The notes under the pieces are model-generated. The model searched no databases. It was not told the DNA's origin and was given only the letters and a program-made list of their open reading frames with translations. 6,293 nt of DNA from Desulfobacula sp. (GTDB taxonomy: Bacteria > Desulfobacterota > Desulfobacteria > Desulfobacterales > Desulfobacteraceae): contig JAQICW010000470.1 of NCBI GenBank assembly GCA_027858355.1, positions 1 to 6,293 of the forward strand, in the 5' to 3' direction. Position 1 is the stretch's first letter. The number at the start of each line of letters is the position of its first letter. Shown piece after piece: positions 1 to 5,510 of the stretch. Both the position numbers and the translations under genes were made by a program.

Positions 1-10
1 GATTAAATCG

Positions 11-134
11 TGTTTGGACGAAAACTCACCCATCTACTGCGTTGCTGCAAAATCCTGAAATCCTCATGTACAGTAGTACACTCCGGTTTCAAGATTTTTT
101 GCGCCTTGTATATGGGCAACTTTTCGTCCAAACA
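11..134. repeat. Long palindromic element (MITE-like) with 14-bp terminal inverted repeats
   Basis: Positions 11-24 (TGTTTGGACGAAAA) are the exact reverse complement of 121-134. Inside these ends the two halves also pair imperfectly: CCCAT-x-TAC at 30-37 matches the complement near 109-116, GCAAAA...TC matches GATTTTTTGC, TGAAA pairs with TTTCA, and the centre is TGTAC-agta-GTACA at about 67-80. The whole unit can therefore fold into one long interrupted hairpin or cruciform. It has no coding capacity of its own. No target-site duplication is visible beside the ends (left aatcg, right tgggg). It lies inside an MFS transporter reading frame and ends it. From memory, similar palindromes recur in Desulfobacterales genomes, but I cannot verify that here. 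It could be a non-autonomous transposon or a REP-like repeat. Confidence 0.8.
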
Positions 135-484
135 TGGGGTTTTCGGTCAGGCACTAAATCTGCTAGATATCCAAAAAGGATAGAACCAAATCCAGCAATA
201 AGATTGCCACAGATTATGGATGTGCGTGTACCCAGGGTATCTGCTATAACCCCCGAAGGTATCTGCATAAAAGCATAAACAAAAAAATAGATGGCTGAAA
301 GAGCTCCAAGTCTTGTCCCGGTTGTTTGAAAATCAGCCATTAAAAATTCTGAAACAACACCAGGAGCCATGCAATGAAAATACACTAGAATATATGTTAA
401 AATAAGTATGGCAAATATTGACCATTTGGCTGTTTTAAACTGAATGTCGGAAAATTCATTCACCTTGGTCATTTCTTTCTGCAT
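89..484 (-). pseudogene. MFS transporter, N-terminal fragment cut off by the palindromic element
   Basis: The frame encodes the start of a major facilitator superfamily permease, an inner-membrane secondary transporter. From the ATG at 484 there is a short polar leader, a first membrane helix at about residues 20-38, the segment MAPGVVSEF, a second helix (about 59-76), and the loop 2-3 MFS signature GVIADTLGTR (G78, D82, G85, R87), followed by helix 3 to about residue 108. Family members are about 400 residues with 12 helices. Here the frame enters the palindrome near residue 117, reads a basic nonsense tail and stops, giving 131 residues. The ATG at 484 is preferred to the TTG at 487 because AAGGA lies at a good distance upstream. 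The substrate cannot be told. The remaining part may lie left of the window or be lost. It is almost surely non-functional as a transporter. Confidence 0.75.
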
Positions 485-573
485 CAATTTTTCCTTACAT
501 CTCCTGAATATTTTATGGAAAAAGAGAGTCTTCTATATTAATGACTATCCCTGGGCGATCAAAATTTATTGTA

Positions 574-602
574 CCATTATGATTTACATCCAAAGAAGTC
601 AA
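574..602 (-). promoter_or_regulatory. Possible sigma70 promoter for the MFS fragment
   Basis: On the minus strand TTGACT (602-597) is followed after 17 bases by TAATGG (579-574). The -35 is close to consensus and the -10 is weak. The implied leader to the ATG at 484 is about 80 nt. This is a pattern match only, in AT-rich DNA. Confidence 0.3.
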
Positions 603-669
603 TAATTAAAAATCGGGAAACCTCCTGGGAAAACAGGCAATTCTTATAAAAGAAAAGGCCTGTTGGATA

Positions 670-699
670 TTGACTATACCCTAGTGTATTTGATATATG
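670..699 (+). promoter_or_regulatory. Possible sigma70 promoter for the four-cysteine protein and arginine kinase
   Basis: TTGACT (670-675) is followed after 18 bases by TATATG (694-699). The start site would fall near 706, giving a very short leader before the first possible start codons (719, 728, 734). It is divergent from the possible MFS promoter across the 485-718 intergenic stretch, where I see nothing else firm. This is a pattern match only. Confidence 0.33.
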
Positions 700-718
700 A
701 TTACCATTATTTAATTTA

Positions 719-919
719 ATGATATTGATGATTATGGACAATGCAATTAAAAGAGATCTATTTGATTTTGAGATCGGGTATTTAATTAAAAGCCCCTGCC
801 TTAACTGTGAAGGTAAAAAGGATCTGCCAAGATGTCATGCCCATTGCAAGGTACTCGACAAAATCCAGACCACCATTGCCAGGGGAATTTCATCTCAATC
901 AAAATCCTATGAAAATTAA
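719..919 (+). CDS. Small four-cysteine (zinc-ribbon-like) protein, function unknown
   Basis: This 66-residue protein has a C-X2-C-X8-C-X3-C pattern at residues 27-43 (SPCLNCEGKKDLPRCHAHC), flanked by an acidic N-terminal part and a short predicted helix containing KVLDKIQ. Four regularly spaced cysteines plus histidines inside the last pair suggest a small metal-binding, probably zinc, knuckle. I do not recognise a characterised family. There is no signal peptide, so it is probably cytoplasmic. The start is uncertain: ATGs at 719, 728 and 734 are in frame and none has a clear Shine-Dalgarno; 734 would give MDNAIKRDLF. It ends 44 bases before the arginine kinase on the same strand, so the two may be cotranscribed. 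The cysteine pattern and position argue for a real gene. A role as regulator or partner of the kinase is only a guess. Confidence 0.7.
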   Translation: MILMIMDNAIKRDLFDFEIGYLIKSPCLNCEGKKDLPRCHAHCKVLDKIQTTIARGISSQSKSYEN

Positions 920-963
920 AGTTTGATAAAATCAAGGCTTGTAAAAATTAAAAGCAATTATTT

Positions 964-1980
964 ATGCCTGAATTTCATCCTGAATCCAGTGCCCTGATAA
1001 AACAATACCTGACCCTGGATTTATTTAAACAATTATCACCTCTAAAAACTGCCACAGGCTTCACCCTTGAAGCTGCCATCAAATCCGGCCTGAAAAATCA
1101 AGACTCAAGTATTGGAATCTATGCAGGAGATGCTGAATCCTATTCTCTGTTTGCAAGGATTCTCAACCCCATTATCCATGCATACCATGACATTGAAGAA
1201 AATTTTATCCACAAACCCGACCTTTCTCCTGTCAGCCTTTCCACTCTTGATCCTGACAATGACTATATCCTGTCCACCAGAATCCGGGTGGCAAGAAATA
1301 TTAATAAATTTCCCTTTCCCTGTCACATTAATTCCCAGGATCGCAGACAGGTGGAAACCCTTGTTTCATCGGCAATACAAAACATACCCCAGGATCTGGC
1401 AGGCAAATTTATACCATTCCAGAATCTGGATAGTTTTCAAATGCAGGATTTATTAAACCAAAAACTGGCCTTTAAAAAAGGAGACAGATTCCAGGACGCT
1501 GCCGGAGTCAACAGAAATTTTCCTGAATCAAGGGGGATTTTCCTTAGCCAGGATAAAAAATTCAGAATCTGGGTCAATGAAGAAGACCATTTGAGAATTA
1601 TCTCCATGGAATCTTCTTCAGACATTTCCAGTGTATTTAACCGGCTGATTTTTGGCCTGGAATATTTAAGTTCCCATCTTGGGTTTGCCTTTGATAAAAA
1701 ATACGGATTTTTGACCTCCTGCCCCACAAATATTGGAACTGCCATGCGGGCAGGTGTCCATATCTGCCTTGCAAAACTTGAAAAAAACCAGGATATCCTG
1801 AAGAATCTGGCAAAAAAATATCAACTCCAGATCCGGGGGACCAAAGGAGAAAAAACAAAGGTTGATAAAGCGATATTTGATATCAGCAACAAGCAGCGCC
1901 TGGGCCTTTCAGAAATCCAAATCATTAAAAATCTCCACACAGGTATTGCAGCCATTATTGAGGCTGAAAAAAATCTATAA
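964..1980 (+). CDS. Arginine kinase (ATP:guanido phosphotransferase), full length
   Basis: This 338-residue phosphagen kinase reversibly transfers phosphate from ATP to a guanidino substrate, most likely arginine, as a cytoplasmic energy buffer. An N-terminal helical domain (about 1-85) carries the guanidino-specificity loop SGLKNQDSSIGIYAGDAE (41-58), close to the SGVENxDSGxGIYAPDAE of animal arginine kinases. The catalytic domain has STRIRVAR (104-111; nucleotide-binding R106, R108), WVNEEDHLRIISM (203-215; E207 and R211), CPTNIGTAMRAGVHI (253-267; reactive C253 and R262), and RGTKGEKT (291-298; R291, E296), followed by DISNKQRLG. All residues corresponding to the Limulus enzyme's active site are present. 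One oddity is Gly55 where GIYAPDAE normally has Pro. The ATG at 964 has no obvious Shine-Dalgarno, but the length fits the family. Bacterial members are few and patchy, including some Desulfobacterales and Myxococcus, which suggests ancient transfer. Confidence 0.95.
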   Translation: MPEFHPESSALIKQYLTLDLFKQLSPLKTATGFTLEAAIKSGLKNQDSSIGIYAGDAESYSLFARILNPIIHAYHDIEENFIHKPDLSPVSLSTLDPDNDYILSTRIRVARNINKFPFPCHINSQDRRQVETLVSSAIQNIPQDLAGKFIPFQNLDSFQMQDLLNQKLAFKKGDRFQDAAGVNRNFPESRGIFLSQDKKFRIWVNEEDHLRIISMESSSDISSVFNRLIFGLEYLSSHLGFAFDKKYGFLTSCPTNIGTAMRAGVHICLAKLEKNQDILKNLAKKYQLQIRGTKGEKTKVDKAIFDISNKQRLGLSEIQIIKNLHTGIAAIIEAEKNL

Positions 1981-1989
1981 CCCTCCCCC

Positions 1990-2017
1990 TTGCCATCTCT
2001 TGTTTAGTGCCTAAGAT
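1990..2017 (+). promoter_or_regulatory. Possible sigma70 promoter for msrAB
   Basis: TTGCCA (1990-1995) and TAAGAT (2012-2017) are separated by 16 bases just after the kinase stop codon, giving a leader of about 40 nt before the ATG at 2062. Both hexamers are imperfect. msrAB may instead be reached by readthrough from the kinase gene. Confidence 0.3.
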
Positions 2018-2019
2018 AA

Positions 2020-2042
2020 AGTTAGTTGTAACTAATTTTTTT
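2020..2042 (+). terminator. Weak AT-rich hairpin with T-run after the arginine kinase
   Basis: AGTTAGT (2020-2026) pairs with ACTAATT (2031-2037) around the tetraloop TGTA, and the T-run continues to 2042. The stem is seven pairs, with one G-U and few G-C pairs, so it is a poor terminator. It sits between the kinase stop and the msrAB ribosome binding site. Confidence 0.3.
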
Positions 2043-2061
2043 GAAGACGGGAGGGTGTATA

Positions 2062-3201
2062 ATGAAATCTTTTTCAATTTTTAATTTGTCATTAATATTG
2101 GTTATTGTTGCAGGCATGCTTGTTTTTGCCGGCAATGGAATCACTACCAAACCAGGGGAGAACTTAATGGAAAACAATAAATATATTGAAACAGCAACCT
2201 TTGCAGGGGGATGTTTCTGGTGTGTGGAATCTACCTTTGAAAAGCTTGCCGGCGTATCAGATGTGATCTCGGGATATATTGGTGGACAAGAAGAAAATCC
2301 AACCTATGAGCAGGTATCTTCTGGAACCACAGGTCATCTTGAGGCTATTCAGTTCAATTATGATCCTGATATTATATCCTATAAAACCCTGCTGGAGATT
2401 TTTTTCCAGCAGATAGACCCCACAGACGGACAGGGATCATTTGTTGACAGGGGCAGCCAATACAGGCCTGCTGTATTTTTCCATACAAAGGACCAACAGG
2501 ACATGGCCCTTGAATTCATCAATCTGATCAATGAATCAAAGATTTTTGACAAACCCGTAGCCACTGATGTACTTGCTGCTGAAACATTTTTCAAAGCTGA
2601 AGAATATCACCAGGACTATTACAAAAAAAATCCCACGCGTTATAAATTTTACAGAGCAGGATCAGGGCGGGATAACTTCATAAAAAATTTCTGGAAAAAT
2701 GGAAACAGCAATATATTTGACAAAAATACTGAATCTGGGAATCAGGCTCTTAAAAATAACTCTGTAAAAGACCTTCCCACTGAAGAAGAGCTGAAAAAAA
2801 AACTGTCCAGAATCCAATATAAGGTAACCCGGGAAAATGGTACTGAACCTGCCTTTAAAAATGAATACTGGGACAATAAAAAACAAGGTATCTATGTGGA
2901 CATTGTTTCAAATAAAGCCTTGTTTTCATCCAGGGACAAATTCAAATCAGGCACTGGCTGGCCCAGTTTTACAAAGCCTCTGGATGAAACGGAAATTCTG
3001 GAAATTGAGGATAATTCATTTTTCATGAAGCAGGTGGAAGTAAGGAGCAAAACAGCAGATAATCATCTGGGACATGTTTTTGAGGATGGTCCTTTACCCA
3101 CAGGATTAAGGTATTGCATAAATTCTGCCTCCTTGCGGTTTATACCAAAGGAGGAACTTGCTTCCCAGGGATATTCAAACCTTGCCCATTTGTTTGAATA
3201 A
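2062..3201 (+). CDS. msrAB: Exported bifunctional methionine sulfoxide reductase MsrA-MsrB
   Basis: This 379-residue fusion repairs both stereoisomers of methionine sulfoxide. Residues 1-25 form a hydrophobic signal or anchor segment, so it acts outside the inner membrane, like Neisseria PilB. The MsrA domain (about 41-203) has the catalytic motif GGCFWC (C51, C54), followed by [14 protein letters not shown] and [13 protein letters not shown]. After a polar linker, the MsrB domain (about 238-363) has [24 protein letters not shown], and [15 protein letters not shown] with catalytic C352. Only these three cysteines exist: the zinc cysteines are absent, as is common in fusions, and the usual MsrB resolving position (SGCGWPSF) is threonine. 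The ATG at 2062 is chosen over the in-frame TTG at 2041 because GGGAGGG lies six bases before it. The internal ATG at 2167, after GGGGAG, could yield a cytoplasmic form. Its terminator overlaps the stop codon. Confidence 0.93.
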   Translation: MKSFSIFNLSLILVIVAGMLVFAGNGITTKPGENLMENNKYIETATFAGGCFWCVESTFEKLAGVSDVISGYIGGQEENPTYEQVSSGTTGHLEAIQFNYDPDIISYKTLLEIFFQQIDPTDGQGSFVDRGSQYRPAVFFHTKDQQDMALEFINLINESKIFDKPVATDVLAAETFFKAEEYHQDYYKKNPTRYKFYRAGSGRDNFIKNFWKNGNSNIFDKNTESGNQALKNNSVKDLPTEEELKKKLSRIQYKVTRENGTEPAFKNEYWDNKKQGIYVDIVSNKALFSSRDKFKSGTGWPSFTKPLDETEILEIEDNSFFMKQVEVRSKTADNHLGHVFEDGPLPTGLRYCINSASLRFIPKEELASQGYSNLAHLFE

Positions 3202-3210
3202 TTTTTTTTT
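3172..3210 (+). terminator. Intrinsic terminator overlapping the msrAB stop codon
   Basis: TATTCAAAC (3172-3180) is perfectly complementary to GTTTGAATA (3192-3200), with an 11-nt loop, and nine Ts follow at 3202-3210. The TAA stop (3199-3201) lies in the right arm, so the hairpin is built from the last codons. The stem is AT-rich but its nine pairs and T-run fit a rho-independent terminator. Confidence 0.6.
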
Positions 3211-3237
3211 AAGAGCCTGGTTTGAAGAGTATCAGAC

Positions 3238-4022
3238 CTAACCTGCCACCTGGAAGGTCAAGATTCGATCCAATATGCCAATGCCCACAAGCAAAAGCAT
3301 GGACAGGTTAATGGCAGCAAAACAAAGGGAAAGATAATGGATGGTAAATTTCCAGGTAAGAAATGCTGTCATTACCAGGATAAATTGGTTTTGGACTAGC
3401 GCATGACCAAATATCCCGGACAGTTCAATATAAAGGCTCAAATGGAACTTTGTCAGTTCAAAAAAAATTCCAAGCACTAAAATAACCAGTGCGGCACATA
3501 CTTTTTTGACAGAAACCGATTTCTGGTCAACCACCCATATTTCCATGTCCCATAAATTTTTTACGGTCTGGCCAAAGCCTGAAAACCGGGCTTTAATCCA
3601 TTCAAGTTCAACGGATTTCTGATCATTTTCAAAGGTGGCGATTTCATCTTGAATACGGATTTTTTTTTCGGATCAGATCCAGTTGATGATTCAGGTCTTC
3701 CCTATCATTATGGATATTCGCTCTTACGAACGCTTCCTGCTCCTTTGACAGTTTGATCTGCACATCGGCAGTTCTGTTTTCAATTTCATGCCGGTTCATC
3801 TCCAAGTTAAGGGCACGAATCATTATCATTGATTGTTGAATGAACATTTCCTTGATTTCAAACTCTAATGCGGTTTGAACACTCTGCTGTTCAGGCGTTC
3901 CCCCTGAATTTTTCTTTAAATTGCCTGAGGTCCTTTTCTTTTTGTGCCAGCTGGGCTTGATGATCTTCAATGTTTTTTTTCAGTATTGAAATGGTGAGCT
4001 CAATATTTTTTTTAAGGTCCAT
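3238..4022 (-). pseudogene. MscS-type mechanosensitive channel, frameshifted and truncated
   Basis: Three minus-strand frames join into one protein. From the ATG at 4022 a charged coiled-coil segment (MDLKKNIELTISILKKNI...) runs to QFKEKFRG, where the frame changes at a G5 run (3900-3904). The coiled coil continues to DLIRKK, where it changes again at an A9 run (3660-3668). The last frame gives a linker, LWDMEIWVVDQKSVSVKK, and two to three membrane segments. Removing one base at each run gives 260 codons without internal stops. The segment before and in the first helix resembles the linker and first helix of large MscS/MscK-like channels that release solutes under turgor. The protein stops at LTFQVAG, just where the pore motif (ALAVGIGFG-like) and the cytoplasmic beta domain should begin. 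The start has no Shine-Dalgarno, so the 5' end may also be missing. It converges on msrAB. The family call is moderate. Confidence 0.6.
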
Positions 4023-4165
4023 TACATTGAGACAGGAAAAAAGCAAGGCGTAAAATGGCGAAATCAAGGAATGAAAAAGCAACAGACAGGACAAATCAGA
4101 CACCTGTTTTTAGCCAGGATATGGTATTTAAGGCTGGCACTTTCACCAAGGATGAGATCAAAGAT

Positions 4166-4194
4166 TTGACAGGTAATACTTCGGGTAGTATACT
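4166..4194 (+). promoter_or_regulatory. Near-consensus sigma70 promoter of the cydA remnant
   Basis: TTGACA (4166-4171) and TATACT (4189-4194) are separated by exactly 17 bases, with a T-rich start region after it and an AAAGGA ribosome binding site 40 bases downstream before the cydA ATG (4241). It is the best promoter match in the window. It lies within a longer open frame starting at 4055, which argues that 4055-4240 is not coding. Confidence 0.6.
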
Positions 4195-4240
4195 TTTTTT
4201 TAAATTTCCTCAGTTAATCGGTCAAGCAAAGGAAAATGTC

Positions 4241-4315
4241 ATGACACTGCACTTGGACCCGGCCATACTGGCAAGACTTCAGTTTGCCTTTACCATATCG
4301 TTTCACATCCTGTTT
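4241..4315 (+). pseudogene. cydA: cydA remnant: first 25 codons of cytochrome bd oxidase subunit I
   Basis: From the ATG at 4241, preceded by AAAGGA eight bases upstream, the frame reads MTLHLDPAILARLQFAFTIS followed by FHILF. This matches the conserved N-terminus of CydA, whose usual form is MDPxLLxRxQFAFTISFHILFP. Subunit I normally has about 450 residues and carries the haems of the quinol oxidase. Here similarity ends exactly before the expected Pro-Ala, and the same frame continues into transposase-like sequence up to a stop at 4417. No other cydA or cydB sequence occurs in the window. The stump, with its promoter and ribosome binding site, is the scar of a rearrangement. Confidence 0.75.
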
Positions 4316-4417
4316 ATCAACTATGCCGACAAGCTTTTAGTTCGCGTAAGGAGTTCTGGAATCAAATCCGATGTACTTTTCGATTCTTGGTTTTCAAAAG
4401 TTGGGAGACAATGTTAA
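4316..4417 (+). mobile_element. Transposase fragment (IS4-like DDE), fused to the cydA stump
   Basis: In frame after the cydA remnant come about 27 residues, YADKLLVRVRSSGIKSDVLFDSWFSK, then a few unrelated residues and a stop. GI-x-x-DVLFDSWFS resembles the segment around the second catalytic Asp in IS4-family DDE transposases (typical form GI-x-A-x-YVLFDSWF). Neither IS end, terminal repeats nor any further transposase sequence is present, so this is an internal scrap left after deletion, not an intact insertion. The identification rests on a short motif. Confidence 0.5.
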
Positions 4418-4423
4418 AAAAAA

Positions 4424-4798
4424 TCATAGGTCCACCTGTGTTTGCACCGCCATGATGTTCACACATGTGCCCTTATTTAAAGAGGTCTTCAAATAAACCG
4501 CAATGCCCAGTGGAGGGCAGGTTGCCTTACAAAGCGGCGTATTTTGGATCTGTTGTGAAAGCTTTGCTTCCTCTGTTTGAGCAGCCATGATAATTTTAGC
4601 GAGACCATCACTATCATGCGCGTCAACCGATTTTTTTTTCGAATCCATTTCAGGATGGGACTCCATAGCTGCATGGGCCTTCTCAATAGAACCCTGACTG
4701 CCAAGCATCTCTTCTTTTTGTGCCGGGACGGCCTGAAGAAAGAGAAGAGATATGGCCAAAAGAATCACAAAAATTTGTGATTTTAATACTTTTGGCAT
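4424..4798 (-). CDS. Small exported protein with three cysteines, function unknown
   Basis: This 124-residue protein has a clear Sec signal peptide: MPKVLK, a hydrophobic core of about residues 9-23, and a likely cleavage after AVPA (residue 26). The mature part is polar, with a His/Asp/Lys-rich stretch (about 40-65: HAAMESHPEMDSKKK, DAHDSD) and a C-terminal part with C90, C94 and C112 (LCKATCPPLG, KGTCVN). A C-X3-C pair near a Pro-Pro may be a disulfide or metal site; there is no CXXCH haem motif. I recognise no family. Its ATG overlaps the stop of the DOMON gene by one base (TAATG), so translation is probably coupled and the two products may act together in the periplasm. The gene ends beside the rearranged cydA/transposase remnant, so its C-terminus could be altered by that event. 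No good terminator follows. Confidence 0.65.
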   Translation of the reverse strand: MPKVLKSQIFVILLAISLLFLQAVPAQKEEMLGSQGSIEKAHAAMESHPEMDSKKKSVDAHDSDGLAKIIMAAQTEEAKLSQQIQNTPLCKATCPPLGIAVYLKTSLNKGTCVNIMAVQTQVDL

Positions 4799-5343
4799 TA
4801 TTTAATTTTTTTGCTCTTTCCGGTTGAAAGATCAATATCATAGATTGTTCTGTACGGATGCCGTGTTTTAAACGAATCTTGTTCTTCACCATAGGCAAAC
4901 ATTATCCGTGTAATCCCAGTAGCGTTTATCGGTTTATCCCATTTATCATCATTAGTCAGTGGCAGTGTAAAAGAAATAGTGGTTACCCCATTTTCTTCAC
5001 TACCCGCTGGGTCGAGTATATGATTTTTACTACCCATTTGTTCATCTTTTTTATGACCGGTTTTGCGATTTCCATAATGATCTTCGACTTTCGATTTGCC
5101 GTCTTTTACCGCACCGATAATAATATTAGCACCCTGCATGGCTTTTTCAGGATCAAATCCGATTCCCACCCATCCCGTGGTTTCGGCAGAGATCGTGACA
5201 TAGATATTTTTATCATCAATGGACCATGAAAACGTCATTATTTTTGTATCAAGTTTGTGTTTGTATTCCATTGCTGAAGCAGTTAACGGTAATAAAAGAG
5301 CTAAAAAACCAATTACAATTATAGTTGAAACTATTTTTTTCAT
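4798..5343 (-). CDS. Exported DOMON-domain protein
   Basis: This 181-residue protein has a Sec signal peptide (MKKIVSTIIV, then a leucine-rich core, cleavage after TASA at residue 24). The mature part is nearly one DOMON domain (about 28-172), a beta-sandwich that in known members binds haem b or sugars. Typical features are the strand ending in TMSW-like TFSWSIDD, the core motif GWVGIGFDP (57-65), MQGANIIIG (69-77), the acidic/basic loop DHYGNRKTGHKKDE, and a late RHPYRTIYDIDL (161-172). M69 and H162 are candidate axial ligands by analogy with cytochrome DOMONs, but this is not shown. No membrane anchor or fused cytochrome domain is present, so it is probably a soluble periplasmic protein. 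The start is fixed by AGGAG (minus strand, 5356-5352), eight bases before the ATG. It is the first gene of a two-gene unit with the following small exported protein. Confidence 0.85.
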   Translation of the reverse strand: MKKIVSTIIVIGFLALLLPLTASAMEYKHKLDTKIMTFSWSIDDKNIYVTISAETTGWVGIGFDPEKAMQGANIIIGAVKDGKSKVEDHYGNRKTGHKKDEQMGSKNHILDPAGSEENGVTTISFTLPLTNDDKWDKPINATGITRIMFAYGEEQDSFKTRHPYRTIYDIDLSTGKSKKIK

Positions 5344-5371
5344 TTATATGACTCCTAAATTTATCCACAAT

Positions 5372-5400
5372 AAAATACACGGTCTTAAAATACCTGCCAA
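5372..5400 (-). promoter_or_regulatory. Possible sigma70 promoter of the DOMON unit
   Basis: On the minus strand TTGGCA (5400-5395) is followed after 17 bases by TATTTT (5377-5372), with a leader of about 22 nt to the ATG at 5343. The spacing is ideal and the hexamers are moderate. Confidence 0.4.
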
Positions 5401-5430
5401 TTGCCCAAAAAGCTAAAAAATAATTAAAAT
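5401..5430 (+). promoter_or_regulatory. Possible sigma70 promoter of ubiE/menG
   Basis: TTGCCC (5401-5406) and TAAAAT (5425-5430) are 18 bases apart. Its -35 directly abuts the -35 of the opposing DOMON promoter (5395-5400), so the two units could share control. The DNA is very AT-rich, so chance matches are likely. Confidence 0.3.
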
Positions 5431-5510
5431 AGTATTTTCATTTTTGGCTGTAGGTGCTACACAGACAGCATATTTCCCATCATTAACAAATGAAACCGGA
5501 CAAGAGAACA

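Noticed and set aside
42..278. Plus-strand open frame across the palindrome and the MFS fragment
   Set aside because: It is antisense to recognisable MFS sequence and begins inside the repeat; its translation shows no domain.
636..667. ACAGGC...GCCTGT inverted repeat upstream of the four-cysteine gene
   Set aside because: It has a six-base stem with a loop of about 19 bases and no T-run or supporting context; it could be an operator but also chance.
2212..2225. Selenocysteine at the MsrA active site
   Set aside because: Some anaerobes use TGA there, but the codons read are TGT for both C51 and C54, so it is an ordinary cysteine enzyme.
3644..4103. Minus-strand frames 3891-4103 and 3644-3970 as separate small genes
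   Set aside because: They continue one another and the 3238-3546 frame after single-base corrections at homopolymers, so they are pieces of one gene.
4055..4240. Reading 4055-4417 as one 120-residue gene
   Set aside because: The first 62 codons contain the near-consensus cydA promoter and show no recognisable protein; real CydA similarity begins at the ATG at 4241 with its own ribosome binding site.
4416..4434. Terminator after the small exported gene
   Set aside because: AGGTGGACCT followed by ATGA and a T-run looks like one, but the palindrome leaves at most a 3-bp stem with a usable loop.
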